NCBI RefSeq assembly: GCF_007655135.1
Contig: NC_045128.1
Location: 29,606,811-29,670,810 of the forward strand
Reading direction: 5' to 3'
DNA length: 64,000 nt
Source of the DNA: Punica granatum
Lineage: Eukaryota; Streptophyta; Magnoliopsida; Myrtales; Lythraceae
Shown here: in pieces, positions 32,160 to 45,000 of the stretch
How positions within the stretch are numbered: the stretch's first letter is position 1
Layout of the letters: every line of letters begins with the position of its first letter
Notes under the pieces: model-generated
What the model saw: the letters and a program-made list of their open reading frames with translations, nothing else
The model's database searches: none
What the model was told of the DNA's origin: nothing
Made by a program: the position numbers and the translations under genes

Positions 32160-34629
32160 TCACCGAACTCTGTCGGTTCCACCGTTTTTTGTAGAAGTAG
32201 ATAGCCTGTGTTTCGACCATTCCCCTAGGGCTTGGCGGTGGAGAGCATTCATTCGAATATAAGGCCGACTCTTTTTAATAACCTTCTCTGCATTCTTCCA
32301 GTCTTCTGAAACCCCCAGAGCTACCAGTAATGCACAGGTTACCGCAACACTTCTTCCATGACCTGAAGAAAGTATGAAGATTAGAATTCACTAACAAGAG
32401 CGAGTCCACCCACCCCCACCCTGCAACCCCACAATGCGAAGAAAAAGATTCACCTATTCATCCAGATCCAAGAAGCAACAGACAAGCTGGCATTTGATTA
32501 TAGTGAAGTGAAACTTTAAATGGACCATATATAACCTAGATCCCACAGAATCGGAGAACTTTCGACTTCAAATTAAAGTAAAACCGTAACCTGACGTAAA
32601 CCGAAAGTATTTATCATACTCTGTACAAACTAACTATACCCATCCTTTGGGATAAACGACCAGTTAATATACCCATGTCCATATAAATACAATTGCCAAC
32701 AAAGGACCAGTTTATTATGGAATGGAAGAGAATGGCCATTCAGGCAATAATATTGGGAGTAATATTTCCACTGCCTTCCACACCATCCCAAACAGGCTGC
32801 AATCACCTGTAGAAATACATCATCGGCCTACCTAGCTTCCAATCCTAAGCTACCCTGCTCGGTTCACTCCTTGCCCCGAATTTATCAAAGTCACCCACAT
32901 AATTACTTGCTTTATATCTCAATGCTCATCCCAATGGATAAGACCTATTATCTCTTTTAAGCAAAAGATTATAGCAGATCCAAAATGGACAGAGAAGGGC
33001 TGGTATTTGACCATGGTGTCACTCATTAACAGTCGAAACTTAAACTCGACGTCTGTGACCAAGGTTATAATAAAGGTTCCAATCTTCAATTAATTTGACT
33101 ACTGCTAATTCATATATGGGCTAGAGTTTAACACTGAACTATAACGTTGGAAGATAGAAAAGTATGAGGTAATGACAGACACAAAGTGCTGAAATATCAG
33201 TCGATTCTGCAGGAAGTTTGAAGCTGCAGTAGTCAAGGAGTTAGCACTGCAAATATTAAGAAGTACTACAGCAACATAAGATCTCTGAGACACGGATATG
33301 AGGTTTATTGTTATCCAACAATTAGCTCTTAGAAAAGATAATGAGCACGATCCACGAATTTGTTATATGAGCCTGAAGCACAGTCAAGTGCAACATAGAA
33401 GCTAAACTGAATTGTTCTCGAAATTTAACAACCCTTCCGTAGGCACAGTGGTTAAAAGACTGGCTTATTCTGTAATCTCTTCTGGGAAGCCCAGTTCACT
33501 GCTGCAGAATCAAATTCGCATTGCATTCCACCAGTCCAAACAGGCAAAAATCACTTGAAGAAATAGATCAATGGCCTATCTAACCCTCAATCCTAAACCA
33601 CACCTGCTTGGTTCACTCCTTGCCCAAATTTATCAAAGTGAGCCACATAACTACTTGCTATATCTCTCATTTGCTCATCTCAATAAATAAGACCCACTAT
33701 CTCTTTTAAGCAAAGTTACCAAATCCACATGGGCAGAGAAGGGTCGGTATTTAACCATGGCGTCACTCATTGACAGTTGAAACTTCTGCAGTAAAAGTTA
33801 GACATGTATGAGGTAAAGACATAGGCACAAAGTGTGGAAATATCTGTCGATTCCACAGGAACTTAAGAGCTACAAGAATCAATGAGTTAGCACTGCTAAT
33901 ATTATGAATTGCCGTGGTTAACATCAAGCTTCCGAGACACATGAATGAGGTTGACTGTTGTCGAACAATTATCTCTGAGAAAAGATAATGAACACTATCT
34001 GCTCATTGGTTAAACGAGCCTGAAGCACATTCAATTGCAAAACACAAGCTAAACTGGAAATGTTCAAGAAAAGCTAGAGCTATACCATAGGCACAGTGGA
34101 TGAACACCGGCTTATTCTGCGCTCTCTTGCGCAACGCCCACTTCACCGCGGACTCAATCTCCTGGGGCTGGGGGGACCGGGTGTCCCAAGTTGGGACACA
34201 GAGGTACGGCTGCCCAGCAAACTCGGACCGCCTCGGGAACTCGCAGGTGCAATCGACGATCGCGGGGTCCCCGGGCGGCATCTTCTTGCGCGAAGAAGGC
34301 CAGCCTCCGACGTACACGCCCTCGCAGACCTCACTGTAAGGTTCCTCTCCACTGAGAAGCCTCCTTAATTTAGAGAAGACCCTGACGAACAAGAGATAAG
34401 GGCCGAATATGACGAGTGACCAAATGGGGAAGGACCCATCGGGCCTCTTGCCCAGAAACAAGGGGAGGTTGATCCATGGGTGGGAAGCTACTGAGACGAG
34501 GAAGGAGACCAAGGAGGAATACAAGAAGGCCAGTGACAGTTTCGGCAATCCAAGGATTCTGAGGAGTGTGAAGATGATGAACCAAAATGAAGCTTTCAAT
34601 GCTATCAAGACGGAGATGCCGAGACCCAT
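32160..34629 (-). CDS. Membrane-bound dual-specificity phosphatase-like protein
   Basis: Two exons, 34629-34086 and 32362-32160, join in frame to 248 residues: the exon 1 end encodes FIHCAY plus one base, exon 2 begins GT CAT GGA AGA. The join creates HCAYGHGRS, the complete HCX5R signature with catalytic Cys179 and Arg185; neither exon has it alone. The N-terminal 95 residues are mostly hydrophobic with probable membrane helices (about 5-28, 35-55, 68-85), then VYVGGWPS (about 105-112) and the phosphatase fold with a general-acid candidate Asp in PTWDTRSP. It resembles the plant proteins labelled YnbD-like; substrate unknown. The 1723-bp intron carries a tandem duplication with a dead copy of the exon 1 end. 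It is the only intact copy of the exon repeated as relics at 4020, 8935 and 29508. Confidence 0.85.
32790..34090 (-). repeat. Tandem duplication inside the phosphatase intron, with a dead partial exon
   Basis: About 32790-33535 and 33520-34150 are diverged tandem copies: AATCCTAAGCTACC/AATCCTAAACCACA, GGTTCACTCCTTGCCC, AAGTCACCCACATAA/AAGTGAGCCACATAA, TATCTCTTTTAAGCAAA. The first copy ends with a decayed duplicate of the end of exon 1 (minus strand of about 33535-33425), reading AVNWASQKRLQNKPVF then a stop, against AVKWALRKRAQNKPVF in the live exon. Confidence 0.75.
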
Positions 34630-34861
34630 TGTCTGTTCTCGAACGCGGACACAGAGAAATCAAAGGAGCTTACTTTGCATTATTCGAAGACTTATCTCAT
34701 GTGGGTGTTTGAGATTTGTCTTCCCATTGGACCAGAGATGTCGAATGTGAAGAGAATGACTTGAAGCAGAGGTCTATCAGAGGAGATGGGCAATGCGGGG
34801 AAGGAAGATCGAGCGGTGGGACTGCCACTTCATCGCCACTGCTCAATTTCCTGCTCATCAA

Positions 34862-36113
34862 TTAGGGGTAATTTCTCTTCGCCCCTTCAAGTTTCAATTT
34901 ATTTTGATTTTGCTCCCAAAAGTAGTCACGATTTTCCTGAGACTTTTGGCAGTTGCTGCAGTACGGCATCCACTCATGAGGATGTAACTTTGTATATGTG
35001 ATACACACCCATGGGATAATTTCTCTTCGCCCCTTCAAGTTTCAATATATTCTTCAACGGGGGGTTTTTTTCAAAGGCTTGTGAGCAAGGGGGCCGAGGG
35101 CGGGCAGGGAGAGTTCACATTATACCGCCGGGACTGTGGGAGGTGGAGGCGGGAAAGCAAAGATTGGCGGTGATGGGGGGCGGGCAGTCGATCAGGAATG
35201 TCGAGAGTTGTTGCAAAAAAGATCTCATGGTTGCTCTCACACTCGCACTCACTTGCTCAGAAAAATAAAATAAGCACTACAATGTGCGAATTTGTTCTTA
35301 GGGACCGCAAGGGCTGGAAGGGACCGCTTCACATATACAAACGGAACTGCGGAAAGGTGGAGGCTGGAAGGGAGAAAATTGACGGTGACTGGGGGCAGTC
35401 GAGTGAGAACGTCGGGAGTTGTTGTAGGAGAATTCTCATGGTTGTCTCATACTTGCTTAAATGAAAATAAGCATTATGGTGTGACAACTTATTCTTCGTT
35501 GATGAGTTGGGAATTGTTCTTGTTTCCATGTTCTTGCACGAGTTACTGTTTATAGTAGTATTTTTAGATGAATTTTTTAAAAATATTTGACATCGCAATT
35601 GAAAATTTTCATTAAATTATATATTCTTAAATTGAAAGCATTTAAATATTAGTGCATATAATGATATATTCAGAATAATTGGAAAAAATTATAATACAAA
35701 TATGGATAAAAAAAATCATATTCCAAATGCTTACGAAATCTGAAAGAGTTAATGATATTAGATGGTCTTCCTGCTGTAATTCACTAGTTATTCCAAATGC
35801 TTACGAAATTTGAAAAAAAATCAGAGGTAATTTGTATTCTTTAGAAACCACGTCCATAGCGCAATCAGTTATTAGAATCAATAGCTCTTCGACCTTATAC
35901 TCTATAAAACTACATTTTTAACCATATTTATTATGGGGATACAAGTATATATATATATATATATAGATATAGATTAGATGGAAGAATTTTATAATCTTTT
36001 ATTGTAGCACGTCACTTTGAAGAATTGTGAAAGTCTCAAAAATACATGGGCAAGCATTGAAACTGCAGGATGTAAATAGAATGGGCGAGCAAACTTCAAG
36101 GGGGTAAATGGAA
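34862..36113. mobile_element. Possible TIR element between the phosphatase and PPR genes
   Basis: TAATTTCTCTTCGCCCCTTC followed by AAGTTTCA at 34869 is mirrored by TTCAAGGGGGTAAATGGAAA at 36092-36111. The inverted similarity extends about 90 bp through GAGACTTTT/AAAGTCTCA. A second direct copy of the left end lies at 35016. No clear target duplication. The left end overlaps the probable promoter region of the phosphatase gene. Confidence 0.45.
35080..35500. repeat. Two tandem copies of a ~215-bp segment
   Basis: The stretch from GGGACTGTGGGAGGTGGAGG through GTTGCTCTCACACTCGCAC to AAATAAGCACTACAATGTG recurs, shifted about 210 bases, as GGAACTGCGGAAAGGTGGAG to AAATAAGCATTATGGTGTG. The copies are clearly diverged. 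They open overlapping frames with no recognisable domain. Confidence 0.65.
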
Positions 36114-36198
36114 ATTAAATCTTTTCGACAGTCGATAAAAGCCCGAATCTCGCCAAAGGTTGCTTCTCCTTCTGTTCCCCGTCTCCCGCTCCCCTCAC

Positions 36199-36219
36199 TC
36201 TCTCTCTCTCTCTCTCTAC
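36199..36219 (+). promoter_or_regulatory. Pyrimidine-rich leader before the PPR gene
   Basis: A CT repeat (TCTCTCTCTCTCTCTCTCT) lies just before the ATG at 36234. Pyrimidine patches of this sort are common near plant transcription starts and in 5' leaders. No TATA element is obvious. Confidence 0.4.
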
Positions 36220-36233
36220 GGGCCTTCCTGGAG

Positions 36234-38960
36234 ATGTGGCGTTCGTTGGGGAAGCATTACATGGTATTCTTCATTCTTCTGCGTACTTTTCCTTAGAATT
36301 AGCTATCTGCAGAAAGAAAGAAGCAAACAAGAAAGATATAAGTAACTGGGTCGTGGCTGAGAGGATGGTTTCTAACACCTCCTCACTGCCTTTTCCCAAT
36401 TGGAGATAAGAAAAAGTGATTACTAACAGGAAAAAGAGAAGGGGTCATTTGGTTGGGTTAACTGATGTGTTTGCAAGTTAAAAGGTTGGTGCTTTTCTGT
36501 TTTGTTTGAAGATACAGTCCTCAGCCATCGTTAATGTCGTTTGCTTTGTGACCTCTGGGACCATTTGTTCCGGACCGCGGTTGCGGTGAATAGCATTCCT
36601 TTCTAGTTATCTTGTGTCTCAAACAATGTGAAAAGCCACTGAGCTGATAGGTGGGTTTTCTGATTGGCCTTAGCGGTTCAGTGAGTTAGTCTTAGAGTTG
36701 TTTATATTATGTGCAGGTTCGTCAGTCGGCTTGGTTAGAAGGGATATGGTTCGAGAAACTGAGGCCTGCATACAGTACAATGACTCAAGCTCAGAGTTAC
36801 GAGCGGGTCACTAGTAGAGCTGCAGCATCTCCTAGGGTAACCATCAGCACATCGCAGTTCTTACGTCCTTTTCTTTGGATGAAAGTAAATATCTTGGTTA
36901 CTGGTTCTTGGTAGATGAATGAGACATTCACCTTATGGCTCAGTTATACTCTGATGTAATCTGTTGTCGCCATATTTATGACCTACCTGATATTGCATAA
37001 CTCGAAAATAGATGTAATATTTTCTTATGTTATTGAATCTTTGTGTATATGTCGAAAGGATGGTTAGTTTGATTTAGCAACATATTCTTTTAACAACATG
37101 ACTCGGATTCATTTCTTTGTGATATTCATTAACTGCAATTTCAGTTGGATGAGGACGATTACCATGTTATGAAAGATGGATCAGAGGATCCAGGAGGATT
37201 GCAAAAGCTTAGAATTGGTGAAAACATTTCAAGAAGGGACAAGTTCAATTTTCTTTTGAAAACAGTGAGTAAGATTAAACAGATCATCATGTTATATACA
37301 AAATTACCACTCTTGCTCATGAGTTTTTAGCTTTATCAAAATCAAGTTGCAAATTCCTGCCAAGATGTTTGATGAGGTATTGCCAAGTTAATCAAGCTAT
37401 TCGCCTAATTAGTACAAGGAAGCTAGAGGTCTAATGTAGATTTAGTATGACTGGAAGATCAGTTTTTTAAGGTGGGAATATTTTGATTGATATGTCATAG
37501 TATGGCAAAACATTCATGCTCCTCTTTCATGTTTGTAAGAGAAAGCCACAATCTATCTATATCAAGAGATTGAGCAGCTAAATTTCAGCGAGGTTGCAAA
37601 GCATTTTAGGAGGTTTTGTGGATTCTCGTATGGAATTTTTGCAGAAAGATATTTGAAAAGACTCCTGCTTTTTGTCTTTCAATGTCTTATTATGCATCTC
37701 TCTCGTTCTTTCTCTTATATTCTGTTCTAGATATTAAGTGTAGTCTTGATTCATCTGTCGCTTACTTAATGAGCTATACCTTTGAACTAAGGTCCATTCT
37801 TGTTAAATCTAATGTAGCTCTTTGAGTTGAAAGACAATAAGGAAGCTGTATATGGTGCTCTTGATGCCTGGGTTGCATGGGAGCAGAACTTTCCAATCGG
37901 CCCGCTTAGGAGAGCATTGGTCGCTCTCGAGAAAGAACAACAATGGCATAGAGTTATCCAGGTAAGTTATCTCTTCTCTCTTACTCTATCTCAATTGTGT
38001 AATAGACCTCCCATAATATAAAGAACTTTGGTAGAACAAGTTTCAAGACATTCAAGGATATGGACCTTACAAACCCGAGAACTGCCATGATCTGCTATGC
38101 ATAAATTTTTTATATCCAAGAATTGAATTTCCCTTTTGTGACTGTGTGGAGAGTAACACTTTATCCTGGGTCCATTAATTCGGTGCCACAAGTGGTGTGT
38201 CTATGAATTTCCTGTAGGTAATCAAATGGATGTTGAGCAAGGGACAAGGAAACACAAACGGAACTTACACACAGTTGATTCGGGCTCTGGACATGGATCA
38301 TAGAGCAGAAGAAGCCCATCGGTTTTGGGTGAAGAAAATTGGTAACGATCTGCATTCCGTGCCTTGGCAGTTATGCAGCGCCATGATATCGATATATTAC
38401 AGAAACAACATGCTCGACGATCTTGTGAAGGTATGCTTTCGTACGAGCCTCATATGCTTGCCATGTTTGAGGTATTAAGATGTCGAAATGTCACAGAATG
38501 GAATGCTGCACGTAGCTCAACCATTTCACATGGCAGTTTCCGTGCTTTCCTGTTTAACCAAATCCACTCTCTGAATTTAGAGGGGGGTTTAGCACGTAGA
38601 AGAATGAAAGTCAAAAGTATGCATCTTTGGGTTGTGATATTGTTATTACAATATTCCTCTGCTATTTGATCCGTGTTTTTTCTTTTCATTGTTTGATCTT
38701 ATATTTTTTCCTGCTTTTTTTTTCTCTTGATTGGAATTTTTTTTTTTTGGGGTTCTGCACTGTCAAAGCTCTTCAAGAACCTCGAAGCTTTTGATAGGAA
38801 GCCCACAGATAAGTCCGTCGTGCAGAAGGTGGCAGATGCTTACGAAATGTTGGGCAGGCCCGATGAGAAGCACCGGATCCTAGACAAGTATAACGATCTT
38901 TTCACCGAAAGCCCCAAGAAGTCTCGGAAATATTCCTCGCCAAAGAAAGGAAAGAAATAA
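36234..38960 (+). CDS. PPR-like organellar protein, six exons
   Basis: Exons 36234-36263, 36717-36836, 37145-37264, 37818-37961, 38218-38430 and 38769-38960 give 272 residues. Every intron is phase 0 with GT/AG ends. The start MWRSLGKHYM is short and basic/hydrophobic, consistent with a mitochondrial or chloroplast targeting sequence. The core reads NKEAVYGALDAWVAWEQNFP, then QWHRVIQVIKWMLSKGQG, GTYTQLIRALDMDHRAEEA and MISIYYRNNMLDDLVKLFKN, with helix pairs of PPR type; the C-terminus is lysine-rich. This pattern fits the small plant family that includes Arabidopsis At4g18975 and At4g21190 (EMB1417). Such proteins bind organellar RNA or support ribosome function; the target is not readable here. 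The first exon of only ten codons could be missed by gene finders. Confidence 0.85.
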
Positions 38961-39953
38961 AGGTCAAACATCTTCTACTCTCTCTCAAATTTTTGCAAGA
39001 AACGAGTTCATCCAAATTTAATACAATTCAATTCTGAAGGAAATATCTGTCTGGGATGTACAGGAACTTCACCGAATTTGACTGGAAAGTACTGTTCTTT
39101 CAGTTTAGTTGAATTCTGGCAACTCATATTGATTTTGGCCTTATTTCAGTTGCAATGCTATACTCTGTTTTCCCGCTAAATAGTGGTCGAACTCAATTGA
39201 CCCGTACTAAATACTACCATTTCAGGTTATCATGGCACGTCTTCACAAGAAAGCTCAATTTTGTGATGGTTACCACATCTTTCTTTCCACCCAATTGTTC
39301 AGATGCAGAATTGGAAAAAAGGCAATTCAGTCATTATGGATAGAGTTTCAGATGAAAAGGAGTAAACTGAGTTCCATCTGAAGTGCACAAAATGGACATT
39401 GATCTGGCAGTGATAAAATGCAGCAGAGTCCCCGAAGAAATGATTTTATATATGGAATGGGAGATGTAGGTGTTTAGCTGCGTACATCTGATTCTCACAG
39501 TAACATATTGTACCCTCGTGTTTCCATGCGTATGCGGACATAGATGCCTGTTACCTGATCCGAAGCCGGTTTTCAGTGTCCTCTTTTCTAGTTTGTATAT
39601 GCCTCCTGTTTGTTAATGCATGTCTCATTACTGCTAGTCTGCTACTTGGCAGCGGAAGTCTTTTCTTGAGAATCCATAATGAAATCTCGGGATCGGTATG
39701 GCACAGTGGAATAGAAACCTAGCGAACTCCCCCTATTGTAATCTGAATCTTGTATCTTGTCGTGTTCCATGTCCCATTCCGTTTCATCGTACCATATTAG
39801 CCGACTCTTACTGAATAAGCATTCACAATCGCTTGAAAAAACGGAGGTAAAACAACTACAAGGATAGCACTTTTCAAAAAATACATACGGTAAGAACTCA
39901 TCTAAAATCCTCATTTATTCATCTTCGATTAACTCTGATCTCCATTCTTCTCC
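38961..39953. other. PPR gene 3' region and intergenic
   Basis: Sequence after the PPR stop at 38960 is presumably 3' UTR for some hundred bases. Short frames at 39155-39343 (+) and 39642-39914 (-) have no recognisable content. Confidence 0.4.
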
Positions 39954-40334
39954 TTATGCCACTTGAGATGCGTCCTCAGACACGCCGGCCTTTACCGGTG
40001 GGTTCCCCTCTCTCGACTTGAGGAACCTCCTGATCGCTTCTGAAAGTTTCGCGACCTTCCACTCTAAATAATTCTCCCCTCGTTCCACCCTCCAGTAGTT
40101 CTCCCTCGATGATGTAGAGGGGAATGACTGGCCGCTCCATTCTTCGTGCTCGAGCTTGAACTTGCGGAGCTTCTTGTACTTCATTTTCTGCCTGTATCTG
40201 TGTGTCCGACTAGACGGGGAAGAGGACGTTGATGAACTTTTATTGGCCAGAGGTGAAGGGATACAGACATGAGTTAGGACAACAAATATCCCTAAGGACG
40301 GATTGAAATGGTATTTTTTTATTGTCCCTCTCAC
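39954..40334 (-). CDS. Hypothetical single-exon protein, 126 aa
   Basis: An uninterrupted frame of 126 residues (or 77 from the Met before KYKKLRKFKL). It is charged and hydrophilic: a serine-rich stretch (NKSSSTSSSPSSRTHRYR), then KLRKFKLEHEEWSGQSF, ENYWRVERGENYLEWKVAKL and SEAIRRFLKSREG, which could form helices. I do not recognise a family. Composition is more gene-like than neighbouring frames, with no low-complexity DNA underneath, but there is no supporting splice or promoter evidence. It could equally be a remnant of a retroelement Gag. Confidence 0.35.
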   Translation of the reverse strand: MRGTIKKYHFNPSLGIFVVLTHVCIPSPLANKSSSTSSSPSSRTHRYRQKMKYKKLRKFKLEHEEWSGQSFPSTSSRENYWRVERGENYLEWKVAKLSEAIRRFLKSREGNPPVKAGVSEDASQVA

Positions 40335-42034
40335 AAATGTAGGTGTCGTCTGTTCACCAATAAATTGGTGGGAGTCTCATAACCGTAGAAGCTCCAGTTG
40401 AGCGTTCAAACTTAATCGGGTCCGAAGTTAAAGATCATATTACAAGAAAAACTACGGATATGCTCGATAAAAGGCTAATTGATCGAAATGTCAAACTGGG
40501 AGCAGATTGGATTAGTAGCTAAGGACCGGATTATCTTTACACAGCATGACCCAATGATGCTCAAAGATGTTTCGCTACTCTGATCGATCTGGCTGTCTGA
40601 AAGTGCACCAAATGAAATGCAAAAGTATAGAATTTAAAATGAGCCCACACATAAAGCAACGTAAAGGCTTCGTAGATTCATATGGAACTCTATAAGTGAC
40701 ATGTTATCTACGAAACATTCTGTCGAGTTATCAGAATGAGAGTTTGCATATAAGGAAAGGCTAATCTGAAGAGCAATACACGAAACCTGGCGCACAGTCG
40801 ATATGCATTGAGTAAGAAGAGAACTGTAAAGATCAGAGTCTCGACTGGACCTGAGTACACGGAGTCGCAAGCAATTTGGAAGTCAACCCAAACAAGTCAT
40901 TTGGAACTCGAAGGCACAAGTGTACTCGAGCCTGATACCCCGTGCCCTCCCACCTCATTGCATCTCCAAATTACTGATACCTTACAACCTGGACAGCTTA
41001 TCTGCCTCCAACTTCGAAAGCTTATTTTCTTCTCGTGAAATTGCAAATGGACTCATTTGCAAATTATGTAAAAGTTGAGGGGCACCGCCGCAAATATGAT
41101 AAAATTGCCTTCAGCTGAGCGATTCAGCGAAAGAACCGCTGAATGATTAAGATACACAGCCCAAATGAGAAACTATCAAATATCAATCATTTTGTCCAGC
41201 CAACAGTACATAATTGTAAGCTTAAAGAACCTCTGAGCACGACAAATTTACCTGCGACTATTTCAGAGAAAGTCTGTTTCCTCTCTTGTTAAACCAACTT
41301 GCTAGTGACCAGAACGTGCTCAGCAGTTGATGGATGATTATGAAGCAAAATAGACAGCAGCATGGTTACCGTATCTGAAATATATGAAAAGCTTGACAAA
41401 GTAACAAGTAAACACCCTAGAGAAGAACTAAAAGCACGAATTTTCATAGCTTTATAACTTACCCGGTGAGTCTTCTCGATAAGCCCGTGCTGCGTTCTCC
41501 ATGTGACTGAATATCAGGACCCAAAAGTTTTGTCAGACTCCAGCCAGACTAACTGGGGAAAAACCCAAACAGCAAACGGGCAATCCCAGAGAGAAACAAT
41601 GTAAACTAAGCATGAAATGACCGAATAACAAAAATGAGTTCCAATAAGAGCAAATAATCATATCCCAAAGGATTGTCGTTACCGGACTATAACATCAAAG
41701 AGAGACAAGAAACAGAGATCAAGATTAAATATATCATCGCATCACTAATCAATACAAGAATCAAGAGTTCAAGAGAGCCAACCACTATGGCAGAAAAGAG
41801 ATGCTAAACTTTTGAATGTACTTTGTTACAGAGGAAAATCACTCCTATAACATAAACTTCTTTGGGTTTTTCTCCTTCCAAAAACCTTCCCGAACAAAGT
41901 ATACAAGAAAGAATGGCCATAATTACAGGGTGCTAATTGTAAGGAGCAGGAAACAAATTTCAAATTATATCAACGTTGCTTGTCCCAAGAAACATTTTCT
42001 GCAGCTGCTTCTTTTATGGTACACGCTGTCTTCT
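40335..42034. other. Intergenic, probable 3' region of the downstream minus-strand gene
   Basis: No gene recognised. The last few hundred bases (about 41800-42034) are presumably the 3' UTR of the large minus-strand gene. A frame at 40808-41038 (+) has no gene-like features. Confidence 0.4.
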
Positions 42035-45000
42035 TCACAGAAATACATCGGACAGATCGTCCATGGGGATCTCAAGACCCGCCGAGTCAATATCCTGTAA
42101 CCCATCTCCATCGAAGTTAAACCAGCCCGGCACATCTAGGTCGTCAATCGAGTCTATTGGCAGGTCCAGATTTGCAAGTTCGACAGATTCCTTATTCTCC
42201 TTAGCTGTATCTGAGCCAACATTACCATTACTGGGCATCGCACCAACAGTCTCTCTTTTCACGTCCGAACTATTGCTAATAAAGCCGTTAACGGATGTGG
42301 ATAACTGGGCAGTTCTCTGCTTAGGCTTCGCCTTTGTTTTACGCTCACCTTTAGCATTAATCTGACGGCCGGTCTTAGCGTTTTTGGTTTGCGGATCCCG
42401 ATCTCTGTCTCGTTCTCTATCACTCCTCTTACCCTTTGCTCCACCGGAGAAAGTGTTCCCAAGGCTTGCCGGGATTCTGAGAGAAGGAGGTTTGCCTCCG
42501 ATGTCATCGAGCAGAACTTCCTTCTTCTTCCCTCTGATCTGTAACGGCCCAGTTTTTGCAATGGTTCCATTAGTTTCACATGTACCATGACCGTTGTTAA
42601 GATCATGCCGATCAACTCTGCTGGAGAAGGGCCCTGAAGAACAAGGAAAGGATGAGTCAGCACAATATGGGTTCACGTGTTGGAAATATGGCTCGATGGA
42701 TTCAACTGAGTTTCAAAATAATAACAGAAATCATTTAGCAAAATAAATTCAATAAACTGAAAAGGAGACTGATACAAAGCAAGGATCCTTGATCAGTTCA
42801 CCCAGAAAATCGGCATAAATGGGACCAGTTCAAGGTTCTGTAGCCGGTTCAGTTGTACTCGAGCCAGTCAGACAATTCTGGTTTCTAAAACTGTGGTTAT
42901 AGTTATAGATGAGTTACTCCTGGATAATCCATTTGAGAGAAGTTCAAAAAACTCGAACCTGCTGCTCCACTTTCTGGTTTAGAGTTGGGAGTTGTTTCGG
43001 ATAACTTAGCACAATCCAGTGACTCTTCCCAACGAGGAGGGGGGGCAGAAAGGGCTTCAATAAATGGAGGCTCACTGAAACAACTCTTGCCTGTCTCTTC
43101 GAACTTACGACATCTCACAAGAGCTCTCTTTGTGAAAGCCACAGCAACGTGTTTAGGAACCTTAGGAATCCCATACTTCGAAGCATAAGTTGCTCGAGTG
43201 GCCTGCAATTATCATCCAACCATAACTTTGCTATCAATACTATATTCTAAAAGAATATAAGTACTAATAGATGATGAATTTTAAGAATAGTAACATCTCA
43301 ACAAGATAACAAAAGGTAAGGCGTTCGAAGATGACCAGCTGCTTTTTATAAGCTGCCTCAATGTGTTTGTCCATTGCAATCTGCTCGAGGTCCCTGCAAG
43401 TTTCAGAAACAATAATAAATAATAAATACATAATCTATGAAGCAACAGGCTCTGTGCAGTAATTTTATGAATTGTTGTCATATAATTCAAACCCCAACAG
43501 ATTTACTTCATATCAATCATAAAGAAAGTCTAACATCAACGATAAAACCTCCTAACTATCAAAAAACCCCACCTTCCATCTTTTTGATCTCCTTTCCCAG
43601 CTGCAATTAACTGACTTAGACAGGCCCTCTTTGCGTCAATCTGAAATTCAGTTAGCAAGTGAGAGATGCAGCCCCAGATGAATTAAAGGAAGATTGCCGC
43701 TGAAGAAATGCTCTTGCAGGCACCTTATGATGGTATTCTCAGATTACATGTCCCAATAAAATAATAATAAAAAAAAGGAATTTAAAGGTTCAGGTTGAGA
43801 AATATAACCTTTTGGGTAAGTATTTTATGAAGGTCAGAAATTTCATTGTTGATCGAGTCATCCTCCCCATCTGCCAAATCAGGCTGAAAAAAGCATCCAA
43901 AAAGACATAACATCAATTAAAATATAGCTGGAAAAAGATGAAGCGGGAAGCACATGGATAAAGTTACAGGATTTGGAGCCTATCGGATATAACTCAATAG
44001 AGGAGGGAAAAGGAGGGAGGAAGACAGGGTGGAGAGACATCGTTAGAACCATCAACAAGTCAATCGGTACTCAAACTTCTCTCAAGATGTCTCTACACTC
44101 TCTTCTCTCCACCTTTTCCCACTTATGTCAAATAATTTTCAGCACAAACTTAAATTTCTCTCTCTATCTCCACTTTTCTTGAATAATTTCCCAGCAGAAA
44201 TAAAGGGCCTGTTTACTTTTAGAGAACTGATTCTTCATTTCCATCTCTATTTTCCACTTTTCTTAATTTATTTCTCCATAGAAAAGTATAAAAGCATGTT
44301 TACTAATATTAAGTTAGAAAATTCTTTACTTTGAGATAATTCATCATTCATGGAAATTTTGAATTTAATTTGTAAATAGAAAAGCAAATATAAAAAGAAA
44401 GTCAAAAATTGGAAGATAGAAATGGAAAAAATTAGCTAATAGAAAATTGGAGAACTAAAAAACATGCTTTTCTAATTCAGATACAATTATGAATACTGGA
44501 AAAGAAAAAAAAATCATTTCTATATAAGTAAATATATTTTTTATAGTTCTCAACTTTTTAGAAAATTTTCTAGGAAAAATGAAAAATTCTCCAGAAGTAA
44601 ACATGCCCAAAATTTTGCCAGATGCCACCTCAAAAGTTTGTCCGGAAGATGCAAAGAAAGAGAGATGAGAAAGAAACAATGAAGGCAGTTTAAATAATAA
44701 AAATTGGGTTCAGAATAGACTTACCACGTTCTCGGGATATAACCCAATACTGTGGAGCTCCAGCAGTACTTTGCTCTCAACAGACATTCTCGCATATTGT
44801 TCATCACAAGTATAACCATTCTCAGTTATCTCAGCAAAACCTCCTCCGCTATGGATGAGTTGACCATATCCTCCTCGTAGGATATCGCAGTTGGCCGGAC
44901 TATGAATGTTTTTGCTCATGACACCATTGCAAGATCTTTCGACACCCAACTGATTGGGAAACTGGGGACCCGGCACAAACTGATAATCATATTCAATATT

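Noticed and set aside
34096..34368. 90- and 79-residue plus-strand frames
   Set aside because: Antisense shadows of exon 1 of the phosphatase gene, in GC-rich sequence.
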